From Maricaulis sp048270265 (lineage in GTDB: Bacteria; Pseudomonadota; Alphaproteobacteria; Caulobacterales; Maricaulaceae), in the NCBI RefSeq assembly GCF_048270265.1, contig NZ_JBLWTD010000002.1, positions 1 through 64,000 of the forward strand: 64,000 nucleotides of DNA, read 5' to 3'. Every line of letters begins with the position of its first letter. Position 1 is the stretch's first letter. The notes beneath the pieces were generated by a model. It saw nothing but the letters and a program-made list of their open reading frames with translations, ran no database searches and was not told the DNA's origin. Below are positions 35,215 to 42,347 of this stretch, one piece after another. The position numbers and the translations under genes were made by a program.

Positions 35215-35904
35215 TCAGTGTCCGCGGCCGCGCCCGACGGGATCGGCATAGCTGCCGGTATCGCTGTCGGTTACATTGCGGCCTCGGCCGCTACGTCCAC
35301 GTCCCCGGCCGACCGGGTCGGCATAGCTGCCGCTGTCATTGTCGGTGACGCCGCCACCGCGACCACGGCCAACCGGATCGGAATAGGCTCCGGTGTCGCT
35401 GTCAGTGACGCCGCTATTGCCACCGCGGCCACGGCCCGGCGGGTCGGCATAGCGGCCGGAATCGCTGTCGGTCACGCGGCTGCCGCCGCCGCTTCCGCCG
35501 CGTCCACGGCCAACCGGATCGGCATAGCTGCCGGTATCACTGTCAGTGATGCCGCTGCTGCCGCGACCGCGTCCGACCGGATCGGCATAATTGCCGGTGT
35601 CGCTGTCGGTCACGCCGCCGCCACGTCCCCGGCCGACGGGGTCGGCATAGCTGCCGGTATCGGCATCGGTGATGCCGGCGCCACGGCCATAGCCGACCTG
35701 GTCGGCATAGCGGCCGGTATCGCTGTCGGTGACACCGCGGCCACCATAGCCGCCGCCACCACCACCGACCGGATCATACGGGTCGGCATCGGTGTATCCG
35801 GTTGTCGCGCAAGCAGAAACAACGCCGGTTGCGCCGACCGCGAGCGAAGCTCCGGCGACACGGGTCAGGAATGAACGTCTGCTCAGTTTGCCACGTTTGG
35901 CCAT
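35215..35904 (-). CDS. Tat-signal tandem-repeat protein A (nine ~20-residue repeats)
   Basis: 229 residues. Residues 1-33 are a twin-arginine leader (SRRSFLTRVAG followed by a hydrophobic run) that ends in ACATTG, a lipobox-like cysteine. After a Gly-rich linker come nine tandem units of roughly 20-25 residues with consensus G-V-T-D-S-D-T-G-S-Y-A-D-P-V-G-R-G-R-G; the first is degenerate. Strict positions are D-x-D-x-G, a D four residues later, and the basic GRGRG spacer. The D-x-D-x-G pattern resembles calcium-binding loops but lacks the full EF-hand spacing. A start at 35904 has GGGAGA upstream. Family unknown to me. The long antisense frame is an artefact of the repeat. Confidence 0.85.
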   Translation of the reverse strand: MAKRGKLSRRSFLTRVAGASLAVGATGVVSACATTGYTDADPYDPVGGGGGGYGGRGVTDSDTGRYADQVGYGRGAGITDADTGSYADPVGRGRGGGVTDSDTGNYADPVGRGRGSSGITDSDTGSYADPVGRGRGGSGGGSRVTDSDSGRYADPPGRGRGGNSGVTDSDTGAYSDPVGRGRGGGVTDNDSGSYADPVGRGRGRSGRGRNVTDSDTGSYADPVGRGRGH

Positions 35905-35941
35905 TGCATGATCTCCCTCACGAGAAGGTTGGGCGTAAAGA

Positions 35942-35980
35942 AATTTGGGCGGGCCGCATGGTGCGGCCCGCCCGCAAATT
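35942..35980 (-). terminator. Hairpin downstream of repeat-protein gene B
   Basis: Near-perfect stem GGCGGGCCGCA/TGCGGCCCGCC around a TGG loop, extended by AATTTG/CAAATT flanks. It lies between genes B and A and could terminate B transcripts on the minus strand. Confidence 0.75.
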
Positions 35981-35998
35981 CAGTCGCGAGCAATGGGC

Positions 35999-36628
35999 TC
36001 AATAGCCCGGGCGGCCACGGCCACCGGGATCCGAGCATCGACCGGAATCGCTGTCAGACGTGCCCTGGCGGACCGGCCCACGGCCACGTCCACCTGGATC
36101 GGCACAACTGCCGCTATCGCTGTCAGTGAAGCCGCGCTGTCCGCGACCATTGCCGACCGGATCATTCGGATCGGAATCCGTGAGACCGGTTGTGTTGTTC
36201 GGGCGACCGCGTCCGCGTCCGGCCGGGTCGGCATAGCTGCCGCTGTCGCCGTCGGTTACGCCTGTGCGTCCGCCGCGACCGCGATTGGCCGGGTCGGCAT
36301 AGGCGCCGGTGTCGCTGTCGGTAACGCCGGTATTGCCGCGGCCACGTCCGGCCGGGTCAGCATATCTGCCGGTGTCGCTATCGGTATAACCTGTGCTGCC
36401 GCGGCCATAGCCGCCGCGATCCGCATTGGACCCGCTGTCGCTGTCCGTCATGCCGGTGCGTCCGTACCCGGCGCGATCAGCGTGGCTGCCGGTATCGCTG
36501 TCGGTACGGCCAGTATATCGTTGCGCTTCAGAACCGCCGGTGACGACGGCCGCTGCGCCGGTTGCGACTGCCGCGCCCGCCACGCTCGTCAGAAACGAGC
36601 GGCGGCTCAGCTTTCCCTTTTTTGCCAT
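35999..36628 (-). CDS. Tat-signal tandem-repeat protein B (eight repeats)
   Basis: 209 residues starting at the ATG at 36628 (AAGGAT upstream); the open frame continues further but the MAKKGKLSRRSFLT leader marks the start. The signal region is nearly identical to that of genes A and C, ending at AVVTGG/SEAQ rather than at a cysteine. Eight repeats follow. The first two are the divergent SHADRAGYGR and SNADRGGYGR, the middle ones the canonical YADPAGRGRG, and the last two carry Cys in place of Tyr (SCADP, RCSDP). One unit is shortened (DSDPNDPVGNGRG). It appears to be a tandem duplicate of A and C that has drifted in repeat number. Function unknown. Confidence 0.85.
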   Translation of the reverse strand: MAKKGKLSRRSFLTSVAGAAVATGAAAVVTGGSEAQRYTGRTDSDTGSHADRAGYGRTGMTDSDSGSNADRGGYGRGSTGYTDSDTGRYADPAGRGRGNTGVTDSDTGAYADPANRGRGGRTGVTDGDSGSYADPAGRGRGRPNNTTGLTDSDPNDPVGNGRGQRGFTDSDSGSCADPGGRGRGPVRQGTSDSDSGRCSDPGGRGRPGY

Positions 36629-36697
36629 GCCAAATATCCTTTGAGATGAAGTCCGGCGCCTCCCCAGGGGCCGGTATGCTATCCCTCGCATGAAGGA

Positions 36698-36727
36698 CGG
36701 GTCCGGACGCGCAGGCGCCCGGACCCG
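36698..36727 (-). terminator. Hairpin downstream of repeat-protein gene C
   Basis: Stem CGGGTCCGG/CCGGACCCG (9 bp) around a GC-rich 12-nt loop that can itself pair (GCGC/GCGC), 12 bp past the stop of gene C on the minus strand. Each gene of the trio thus has its own downstream hairpin. Confidence 0.75.
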
Positions 36728-36739
36728 CAAATGACTGGC

Positions 36740-37084
36740 TTAACCGCCGCGTCCGCGACCGGCCGGATCGGAGCAGCTGCCGCTGTCGCTATCCGTATAG
36801 CCGGAGTTGCCGCGACCATGGCCGCCGGTGTCGGCGCAGGCGCCGCTATCGCTATCCGTGTAACCGGTGCTGCCGCTGCCGTGACCAGCTTGGTCCGCAT
36901 AGCTGCCCGAATCGCTGTCGGTGATGCCGGTGCGTGCATTGCCCGCAGAATCGGAAGGATCCGCATCGGAGCTGCGCTGCAGCATCGTTGCGCCAGCGAC
37001 GGTCGCGACAGCGCCGACGGCGACCGTGCCGCCTGCAACGCGCGTCAGAAATGAGCGACGGCTCATCTTGCCTTTTTTGGCCAT
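36740..37084 (-). CDS. Tat-signal tandem-repeat protein C (about four repeats)
   Basis: 114 residues from the ATG at 37084 (AAGGGG upstream). Twin-arginine leader MAKKGKMSRRSFLTRVAG then a hydrophobic run to about residue 33, no obvious lipobox. One degenerate unit (SSDADPSDSAG) is followed by three TDSDSG units, the later two with cysteines (ACADT, SCSDP) and HG/GRG spacers. It is the shortest member and the first in transcription order, with a candidate promoter 62-91 bp upstream of its ATG. Same unknown family as A and B. Confidence 0.83.
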   Translation of the reverse strand: MAKKGKMSRRSFLTRVAGGTVAVGAVATVAGATMLQRSSDADPSDSAGNARTGITDSDSGSYADQAGHGSGSTGYTDSDSGACADTGGHGRGNSGYTDSDSGSCSDPAGRGRGG

Positions 37085-37145
37085 TTTGAAATTTCCCCTT
37101 TTATACCAACGAACCCTGCGTTCGCGATGGTGCATAATGGCTATT

Positions 37146-37175
37146 ACTGTAGCCGTGAGGCCGGATACCGGTCAA
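37146..37175 (-). promoter_or_regulatory. Candidate sigma-70 promoter for repeat gene C
   Basis: On the minus strand TTGACC (-35, five of six) is separated by 18 bp from TACAGT (-10, four of six), placing a start site about 55 nt before the gene C ATG. It lies in the AT-richest gap of the neighbourhood (37085-37389, 305 bp). The rest of the gap holds no gene; the ruvC-proximal side contains only AT-rich sequence. Confidence 0.45.
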
Positions 37176-37389
37176 ACAATACTGCGGATTATTAAAATAA
37201 GGTTTTTCAGTTGGTTAGCCAAAGTTTTTGCGATCAATTCGCATGAAATTTGAGACTGCGAAGCGCTCGCAGAAAAATTGTGCCGGAGTTGATCGCCGAT
37301 GCGGACATTTCAGATCGGCAATTTTGCGTTCACCTCTTGTTCTTTTCTTTGGGTGAATGGTAAACCCTTGATCAAAGGCGGGCCTTGTT

Positions 37390-37887
37390 GTGAGCATGAT
37401 TCGAATTCTGGGAATTGACCCCGGCCTGCGCCGAATGGGATGGGGCGTGATCACTGTGGATGGCAACCGCCTCGCGGCCATCGCGCACGGTGTTGTGACG
37501 CCGCCGACTGATGCCCCGCTCGCAATGCGTCTCAATCACATCTTTGACGCGGTGACCGAACTGGTCCGGCTCCATCATCCCGACGAATCCGCGATCGAGG
37601 AGGCTTTCATGGCCAATAATGCCTCATCGGCATTGAAGCTGGGGCATGCCCGCGCCGCGGCCCTGCTGGCGCCGGCCCAGGCGGGTTTGCCCGTGGCCGA
37701 ATACGCTGCCCGCCTGGTCAAGAAATCCGTGGTCGGCACCGGTGCCGCCGACAAGGCCCAGATTGCGGCGATGGTCTCCGTCCTGCTGCCGGGCACCAAG
37801 GCCACGGCCGATGCAGCCGATGCGCTGGCCATCGCCATCTGTCACGCCCATCATCGCAGGGCACGAAGCATCGGGAGCGTCGCATGA
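37390..37887 (+). CDS. ruvC: Crossover junction endodeoxyribonuclease RuvC
   Basis: Holliday-junction resolvase that cuts branched recombination intermediates. 165 residues; GTG at 37390 or ATG at 37396 are both possible. Catalytic acidic residues are in LGIDPG (Asp near residue 9), EEAFMANNASSALKLG (Glu about 70) and AADALAIAICH (Asp about 145). The stop overlaps ruvA (ATGA), giving the standard ruvCAB operon. Confidence 0.96.
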   Translation: MSMIRILGIDPGLRRMGWGVITVDGNRLAAIAHGVVTPPTDAPLAMRLNHIFDAVTELVRLHHPDESAIEEAFMANNASSALKLGHARAAALLAPAQAGLPVAEYAARLVKKSVVGTGAADKAQIAAMVSVLLPGTKATADAADALAIAICHAHHRRARSIGSVA

Positions 37888-38531
37888 TCGGGATGTTGAA
37901 AGGGGTCGTCGAGGCCCTGGGCGCCGAGGAGGCGGTGATCGACGTCAATGGTGTCGGCTATCTGGTCGGCGCCGGGGCGCGGACGCTGTCGCGGCTGGAG
38001 CCAGGGCAGGCGGTGGTGCTGCATATCGAGACCCATGTCCGTGAGGACGCCTTCAAGCTCTATGGCTTTACTGATGATCTCGACCGCGCCTGGTTTGTCC
38101 GCCTGCAGGAAATCCAGGGCGTTGGCGCCAAGGCGGCGCTCTCCATTCTCGATGTGCTGCCACCGCACGAACTCGCCAATGCCACGGCGCTCGGTGACAA
38201 GGCCGCCTTCGCCCGCGCCAAGGGTGTCGGCCCCAAGCTGGCGACCCGTATCGCCACCGAGCTCAAGGACAAGGCGCCACCGCTCGGCCGCAGTTTCTCC
38301 ATTGGCCTGCCCGTCCACGATGAGGCGGGAACCGCGCCGGACGCACCGGCGCAGCAGGCTGTAACGCCATCAGCTGGCGCGGCTCGCGATGATGCCGTCT
38401 CGGCCCTCCTCAATCTGGGCTATCCGGAGAGCATCGCCCGCCAGGCCGTTGCGACGGTGATGCGCGATGCCGGGGCCGATGCCCCGATCTCCGACCTGAT
38501 CCGTCTGTCGCTGCGCGTGCTGGCGCCATGA
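37884..38531 (+). CDS. ruvA: Holliday junction branch migration protein RuvA
   Basis: 215-residue subunit that tetramerises on Holliday junctions and recruits RuvB. OB-fold N-terminus (MIGMLKGVVEALG, VDVNGVGYLV), two helix-hairpin-helix elements (LQEIQGVGAKAALSIL; AKGVGPKLATRIATELKDK), a variable linker and the C-terminal RuvB-binding domain (DDAVSALLNLGY). The 4-bp overlap with ruvC indicates coupled translation. Confidence 0.96.
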   Translation: MIGMLKGVVEALGAEEAVIDVNGVGYLVGAGARTLSRLEPGQAVVLHIETHVREDAFKLYGFTDDLDRAWFVRLQEIQGVGAKAALSILDVLPPHELANATALGDKAAFARAKGVGPKLATRIATELKDKAPPLGRSFSIGLPVHDEAGTAPDAPAQQAVTPSAGAARDDAVSALLNLGYPESIARQAVATVMRDAGADAPISDLIRLSLRVLAP

Positions 38532-38588
38532 GGTCGGCGCAGCCGGTCATTGCTGCCCGCGGGCAGATCAGGCTAAACCCGGTGCATC

Positions 38589-39644
38589 ATGACTGACGCC
38601 TTCCCGGACCCCAATGCCGACCGTCTTGTCGACCATGCGCCGCAGCCGGGCGATAGTCGCGACAAGGCCCTGCGTCCGCTCTCTTTTGATGATTTCGTCG
38701 GCCAGAAAGCCTCAATCGCCAATCTGAAAGTCTTCGTGGACGCCGCCCGCCGACGTGAGGAAGCGCTCGACCATGTTCTGCTCTCCGGCCCACCGGGGCT
38801 GGGCAAGACGACCCTGGCCCAGATTGTCGCTCGCGAGATGGGCGTCGGTTTTCGCGCCACGTCGGGTCCGGTGATCGCCAAGGCTGGTGATCTCGCGGCC
38901 ATCCTGACCAATCTCGAACCGCGCGATGTTCTTTTCATCGACGAGATCCACCGCCTGCCGCCCGTCGTCGAGGAAATCCTCTATCCGGCGATGGAGGATT
39001 ACTGCCTCGATCTGGTGATCGGGGAGGGGCCTTCGGCGCGCACCGTGCGGATCGAGCTGCCGCCCTTCACCCTGGTGGGCGCCACCACGCGCGCCGGCCT
39101 GCTGGCCAATCCACTGCGCGACCGTTTCGGTGTGCCCGTGAGGCTGGAATTCTATGACGAGGCCGAGCTCGGCCTGATCGTCAGCCGCGCCGCCAACAAG
39201 CTGGGCATCAATGCCAGTCCCGACGGTGCCCGCGAAATCGCCCGCCGCGCCCGCGGCACGCCGCGCGTTGCCGGGCGGCTGCTGCGCCGGGTGCGCGATT
39301 TCGTTGAAGCCGATGGCAGCAATGAAATCACCGCCGAAACCGCCGACAAGGCCCTGCGGCGCCTGGAAGTCGATGCCCTCGGGCTCGACAGCCTCGACCG
39401 TCGCTACCTCAAGGCCCTGATGATGAGCTTCGCCGGCGGTCCGGTCGGCGTTGAAACCCTGGCGGCGGCACTCGCCGAAGCGCGCGATGCGCTGGAAGAT
39501 GTCGTTGAACCCTTCCTGATCCAGCAGGGCTTCCTGCAACGCACGCCGCGCGGCCGCGTCGCGACAGCGCGCGCCTGGGAGCATCTCGGGCTCACACCGC
39601 CGGCCGCACCGGCGACCGGGCCAGCCAGCCTGTTCGGGAAGTGA
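38589..39644 (+). CDS. ruvB: Holliday junction branch migration helicase RuvB
   Basis: AAA+ motor of the RuvAB complex, 351 residues. N-terminal RPLSFDDFVGQ, Walker A GPPGLGKTTLA (about 66), Walker B LFIDEIHRL (about 117), sensor region VGATTRAGLL and arginine finger DRFGVPVRLEFY. The C-terminal winged helix has GFLQRTPRGRVAT. It ends 4 bp before the thioesterase gene, so the Ruv and Tol-Pal clusters are contiguous. Confidence 0.97.
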   Translation: MTDAFPDPNADRLVDHAPQPGDSRDKALRPLSFDDFVGQKASIANLKVFVDAARRREEALDHVLLSGPPGLGKTTLAQIVAREMGVGFRATSGPVIAKAGDLAAILTNLEPRDVLFIDEIHRLPPVVEEILYPAMEDYCLDLVIGEGPSARTVRIELPPFTLVGATTRAGLLANPLRDRFGVPVRLEFYDEAELGLIVSRAANKLGINASPDGAREIARRARGTPRVAGRLLRRVRDFVEADGSNEITAETADKALRRLEVDALGLDSLDRRYLKALMMSFAGGPVGVETLAAALAEARDALEDVVEPFLIQQGFLQRTPRGRVATARAWEHLGLTPPAAPATGPASLFGK

Positions 39645-39648
39645 TGCC

Positions 39649-40107
39649 ATGACCGATCCACTCCTCCCCACCTCTGGCGCCTTCGGTGCCGACCGCATCC
39701 ATCGCCTGCCGGTGCGTGTCTACTACGAGGACACAGATTTTTCCGGCGTCGTCTATCACGCGCGCTATCTGCATTTCTTCGAGCGTGGCCGGACCGACAG
39801 CCTGCGCTGTCTCGGTATCAGCCATACCGAGCTTGCCACCCGGGCCGATCCGCTGGCGCTGGCCGTGCGGCGGATGAATGTCGAATTCGTGCGGGCGGCC
39901 AAGGTCGATGATGCACTGGTGGTCGAGACCATCTACCGGCCGCAGCAGGGGGCGCGCATGATGCTCGACCAGGTCCTGCGGCGCGGTGACGAGATTATCG
40001 CGACCGCGACCGTCCAGGCGGTTTGCATGGATCCGGCGGGCCGCGCCAAACGCCCGCCGAAGTCCATGGCGGAGGCCTGGCTCCCTTTCGTGATTTCTGA
40101 AGCCTGA
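39649..40107 (+). CDS. ybgC: Tol-Pal associated acyl-CoA thioesterase
   Basis: 152-residue hot-dog-fold thioesterase. The active-site motif YYEDTDFSGVVYHARYLHFFERGRTD has the catalytic Asp. RMNVEFVRAAKVDDAL is the following strand region. YbgC acts on acyl-CoA or acyl-ACP at the inner membrane and precedes tolQ in many proteobacteria. A 259-bp gap (40108-40366) with an AT-rich stretch but no gene separates it from tolQ and probably holds the tol promoter. Confidence 0.93.
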   Translation: MTDPLLPTSGAFGADRIHRLPVRVYYEDTDFSGVVYHARYLHFFERGRTDSLRCLGISHTELATRADPLALAVRRMNVEFVRAAKVDDALVVETIYRPQQGARMMLDQVLRRGDEIIATATVQAVCMDPAGRAKRPPKSMAEAWLPFVISEA

Positions 40108-40366
40108 CGCTACCGGCTGCAGAAATAAATCAGCAAATTTTGAAATTGCAGTCCGCGAAGGCTTGAATTGGCGGCGATCTGCGTTGAGGGTCTGCGACGA
40201 AATTGCTGGCAGGGACGCCTGATCATCTGAAATTTGCCGCAATCGGGCGCCATAGCGCTTGGCTTGCGTCAGATGAGCCGGGCCTGCGATGGCCCGCAAT
40301 GTGAATAATCGTGCGAAAGCCAACCGCCCCGCGTGTCGTGCCGGGACGCAAGTCGAGGAAATTTTC

Positions 40367-41035
40367 ATGGATGCAACTGTTGTAGACGTGGCGCAGGCGG
40401 TCGAGGGCTTCAGCTTTCTCGCCCTGTTCCTCCGCGCCGACTGGGTCGTGAAGGGCGTGATGTGTGTTCTTGCCTTCATGTCGGTCTGGTCCTGGGCCAT
40501 CGCCATCGACAAGTCGCTGCAACTGCGCAGCCTGCACGCCAAGGCGCGGGTCTTTGAACGGGAATTCTGGTCGGGCCGCTCGCTGGACGCACTGGCCGAC
40601 CAGTTTGCCAAGAATGCGCGCGAACCCTTCAGCCGCGTCTTCGCGGCCGGGCTGCGCGAATGGAAGGGCGCCCATCCGGGCGGCCGCGTCGCCAAGGCTG
40701 CCGGTGCCGAAGCCGGCCGTCAGCTGACCGATACCGAAAGCGGCCTCGGCGTGCTTGCCACCATCGCCTCCTCGGCACCTTTCGTCGGTCTGTTCGGTAC
40801 AGTCTGGGGCATCATGAATGCCTTCCGGGCCATCGCGGCCTCGCAGGACACCAATCTCGCAGTCGTCGCCCCGGGTATCGCCGAGGCCCTGTTTGCCACC
40901 GCGCTGGGCCTGCTGGCCGCCATCCCGGCGGTGATCTTCTTCAATACGCTCTCGGCCAACCTGGCCAAGTACGGATCGCGCCTCGATGGCTATGTCGACG
41001 AATTGTCGGCACTCGCTGACCGCGACGAGCATTGA
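40367..41035 (+). CDS. tolQ: Tol-Pal system inner-membrane proton channel subunit TolQ
   Basis: 222 residues, MotA/ExbB family. ATG at 40367 with GAGGA upstream; upstream codons of the same frame are not protein-like. The first membrane segment is around 30-50 (GVMCVLAFMSVWSWAIAI). The conserved second and third segments are LATIASSAPFVGLFGTVWGIMNAF (about 130-155) and APGIAEALFATALGLLAAIPAVIFFN. With TolR it uses the proton gradient to drive TolA and outer-membrane constriction during division. Confidence 0.95.
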   Translation: MDATVVDVAQAVEGFSFLALFLRADWVVKGVMCVLAFMSVWSWAIAIDKSLQLRSLHAKARVFEREFWSGRSLDALADQFAKNAREPFSRVFAAGLREWKGAHPGGRVAKAAGAEAGRQLTDTESGLGVLATIASSAPFVGLFGTVWGIMNAFRAIAASQDTNLAVVAPGIAEALFATALGLLAAIPAVIFFNTLSANLAKYGSRLDGYVDELSALADRDEH

Positions 41036-41038
41036 GCG

Positions 41039-41473
41039 ATGGCTGCTTCTCTCGATAACGGCCGTTCCGGCCGCGGGCGCTCCAAATGGAAGCCAAAGGC
41101 GGAGATCAACGTCACGCCTTTTGTTGACGTCATGCTGGTCCTGTTGATCGTCTTCATGATCACCGCACCGCTGCTGACCGTCGGCGTGCCGGTCGACCTG
41201 CCGCGCACCGAGGCGCGCAATCTGCCCGCCGGCGAGGAACCGCTGACGATCTCCATCACCACCGATGGCGAGATCTACCTGCAGGAAACCGTGGTCACGC
41301 TCGAAGAGCTGGCGCCGCGCCTGACAGCGATCGCCGGTACCGGCTATGCCAGCCGGATCTTCATTCGCGCCGATGACGGTGCGTCCTATGGTGATGTCGC
41401 CCGGGTGATGGCGCGGGTCAATGCGGCCGGCTTCACCAATCTGGGTCTCGTCACGGACCCGATAGAGCGATAG
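41039..41473 (+). CDS. tolR: Tol-Pal system protein TolR
   Basis: 144-residue ExbD/TolR family protein. A short basic cytoplasmic tail precedes the single membrane helix with the proton-pathway aspartate (PFVDVMLVLLIVFMI, about 27-40), then a periplasmic domain with the VPVDLPRT and DGEIYLQE patterns. It follows tolQ after only 3 bp. Confidence 0.95.
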   Translation: MAASLDNGRSGRGRSKWKPKAEINVTPFVDVMLVLLIVFMITAPLLTVGVPVDLPRTEARNLPAGEEPLTISITTDGEIYLQETVVTLEELAPRLTAIAGTGYASRIFIRADDGASYGDVARVMARVNAAGFTNLGLVTDPIER

Positions 41474-41483
41474 CGGTCGGCGC

Positions 41484-42323
41484 GTGCGTGGTTTCATCCT
41501 CTCCCTCTTTGTGCACGTCGGCATTATCGCCGCGGGGCTGATCTATCTGCCCCGTGCCGCGCAAATGTTCGATGTCGCGCCGATCATTCCGATCGACATC
41601 GTGACCCTGGGCGAGATGACCAGTGTCCGCGCCCGGGCCCCGGAGCCGGTACCGGAACCGGAGGAGGCGGTCGAGGAAGCCAGTATCGAGGACGAAATCG
41701 CGGCGCCGCCACCGCCTCCCGAACCGGAGCCGGAGCCTGAGCAGGTCGCGGAAGTGATCGATGCCGAACCGGAGACCGTGCCCGAGCCCGTGACCCCCGA
41801 ACCCGAGCCTGAACCGGAACCGGAAGAGCCCCCGGCACCGGTGCGCCAGCCACCGCAGCGTATCGTGCAGCCGCCGGAAACCCGTCCGGCCGAGCCGTCC
41901 CTGGTTGACCTGCTGGGTGATCTCGAGCGCCAGGTCGCCGAGGCCCGTCAGGATGCCGGCGCGCCCGACCAGGGTTCCGAGCGGAGCGCTGTCGGAAGCG
42001 GTGCAACGGACACCGCCGATCTGGCGACGCTGATCCGGTCGCAGACCTATCGTTGCTGGCGCACGGTGGCGGATATGCCCAATCCCGAGAATCTGGGCGT
42101 CATCGTCGAGGTCCGCCTCAATCGTGATGGCAGCCTGTCCGGCCCGCCGCGCGTGAAGGATCTGGGCCGTATCCAGGCCTCGGGCAATTCGTTCTGGCTC
42201 ACCGCGGCCGAGCGGGCGCAGACGGCCGTTCTCGATTGCGCACCCTACAGCCTGCCCGCCGACCGCTATTCGCAGTGGCGCCTTATAGAAGTCAATTTTC
42301 ACGTCGATCTTGCGGCCGGTTAG
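41484..42323 (+). CDS. tolA: Cell envelope protein TolA, Pro/Glu-rich
   Basis: 279 residues from a GTG. Domain I is one membrane helix (ILSLFVHVGIIAAGLIYL, about 5-22). Domain II (about 50-140) is unusually rich in Pro-Glu pairs instead of the Ala/Lys/Glu coiled coil of E. coli TolA. Domain III (about 180-279) is TonB/TolA-like with QTYRCWRTVADMP, VEVRLNRDGSLSGPPRV and a final YSQWRLIEVNF strand. TolA bridges TolQR to TolB/Pal through the periplasm. The stiff PE region would act as a spacer. Confidence 0.88.
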   Translation: MRGFILSLFVHVGIIAAGLIYLPRAAQMFDVAPIIPIDIVTLGEMTSVRARAPEPVPEPEEAVEEASIEDEIAAPPPPPEPEPEPEQVAEVIDAEPETVPEPVTPEPEPEPEPEEPPAPVRQPPQRIVQPPETRPAEPSLVDLLGDLERQVAEARQDAGAPDQGSERSAVGSGATDTADLATLIRSQTYRCWRTVADMPNPENLGVIVEVRLNRDGSLSGPPRVKDLGRIQASGNSFWLTAAERAQTAVLDCAPYSLPADRYSQWRLIEVNFHVDLAAG

Positions 42324-42347
42324 TCCGCAGTCCTGGAGTTTGAGATC

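Noticed and set aside
35218..37054. Long plus-strand open frames (218, 234 and 107 codons) opposite the repeat genes
   Set aside because: They are Ala/Ile/Gly-rich antisense shadows kept open by the repetitive codons; they lack signal, ribosome site and protein-like composition, while the minus frames have Tat leaders and Shine-Dalgarno sites.
35215..37084. CRISPR-like array
   Set aside because: The periodicity is about 60 bp, the units are in frame and code for protein, and there are no unique spacers or cas genes.
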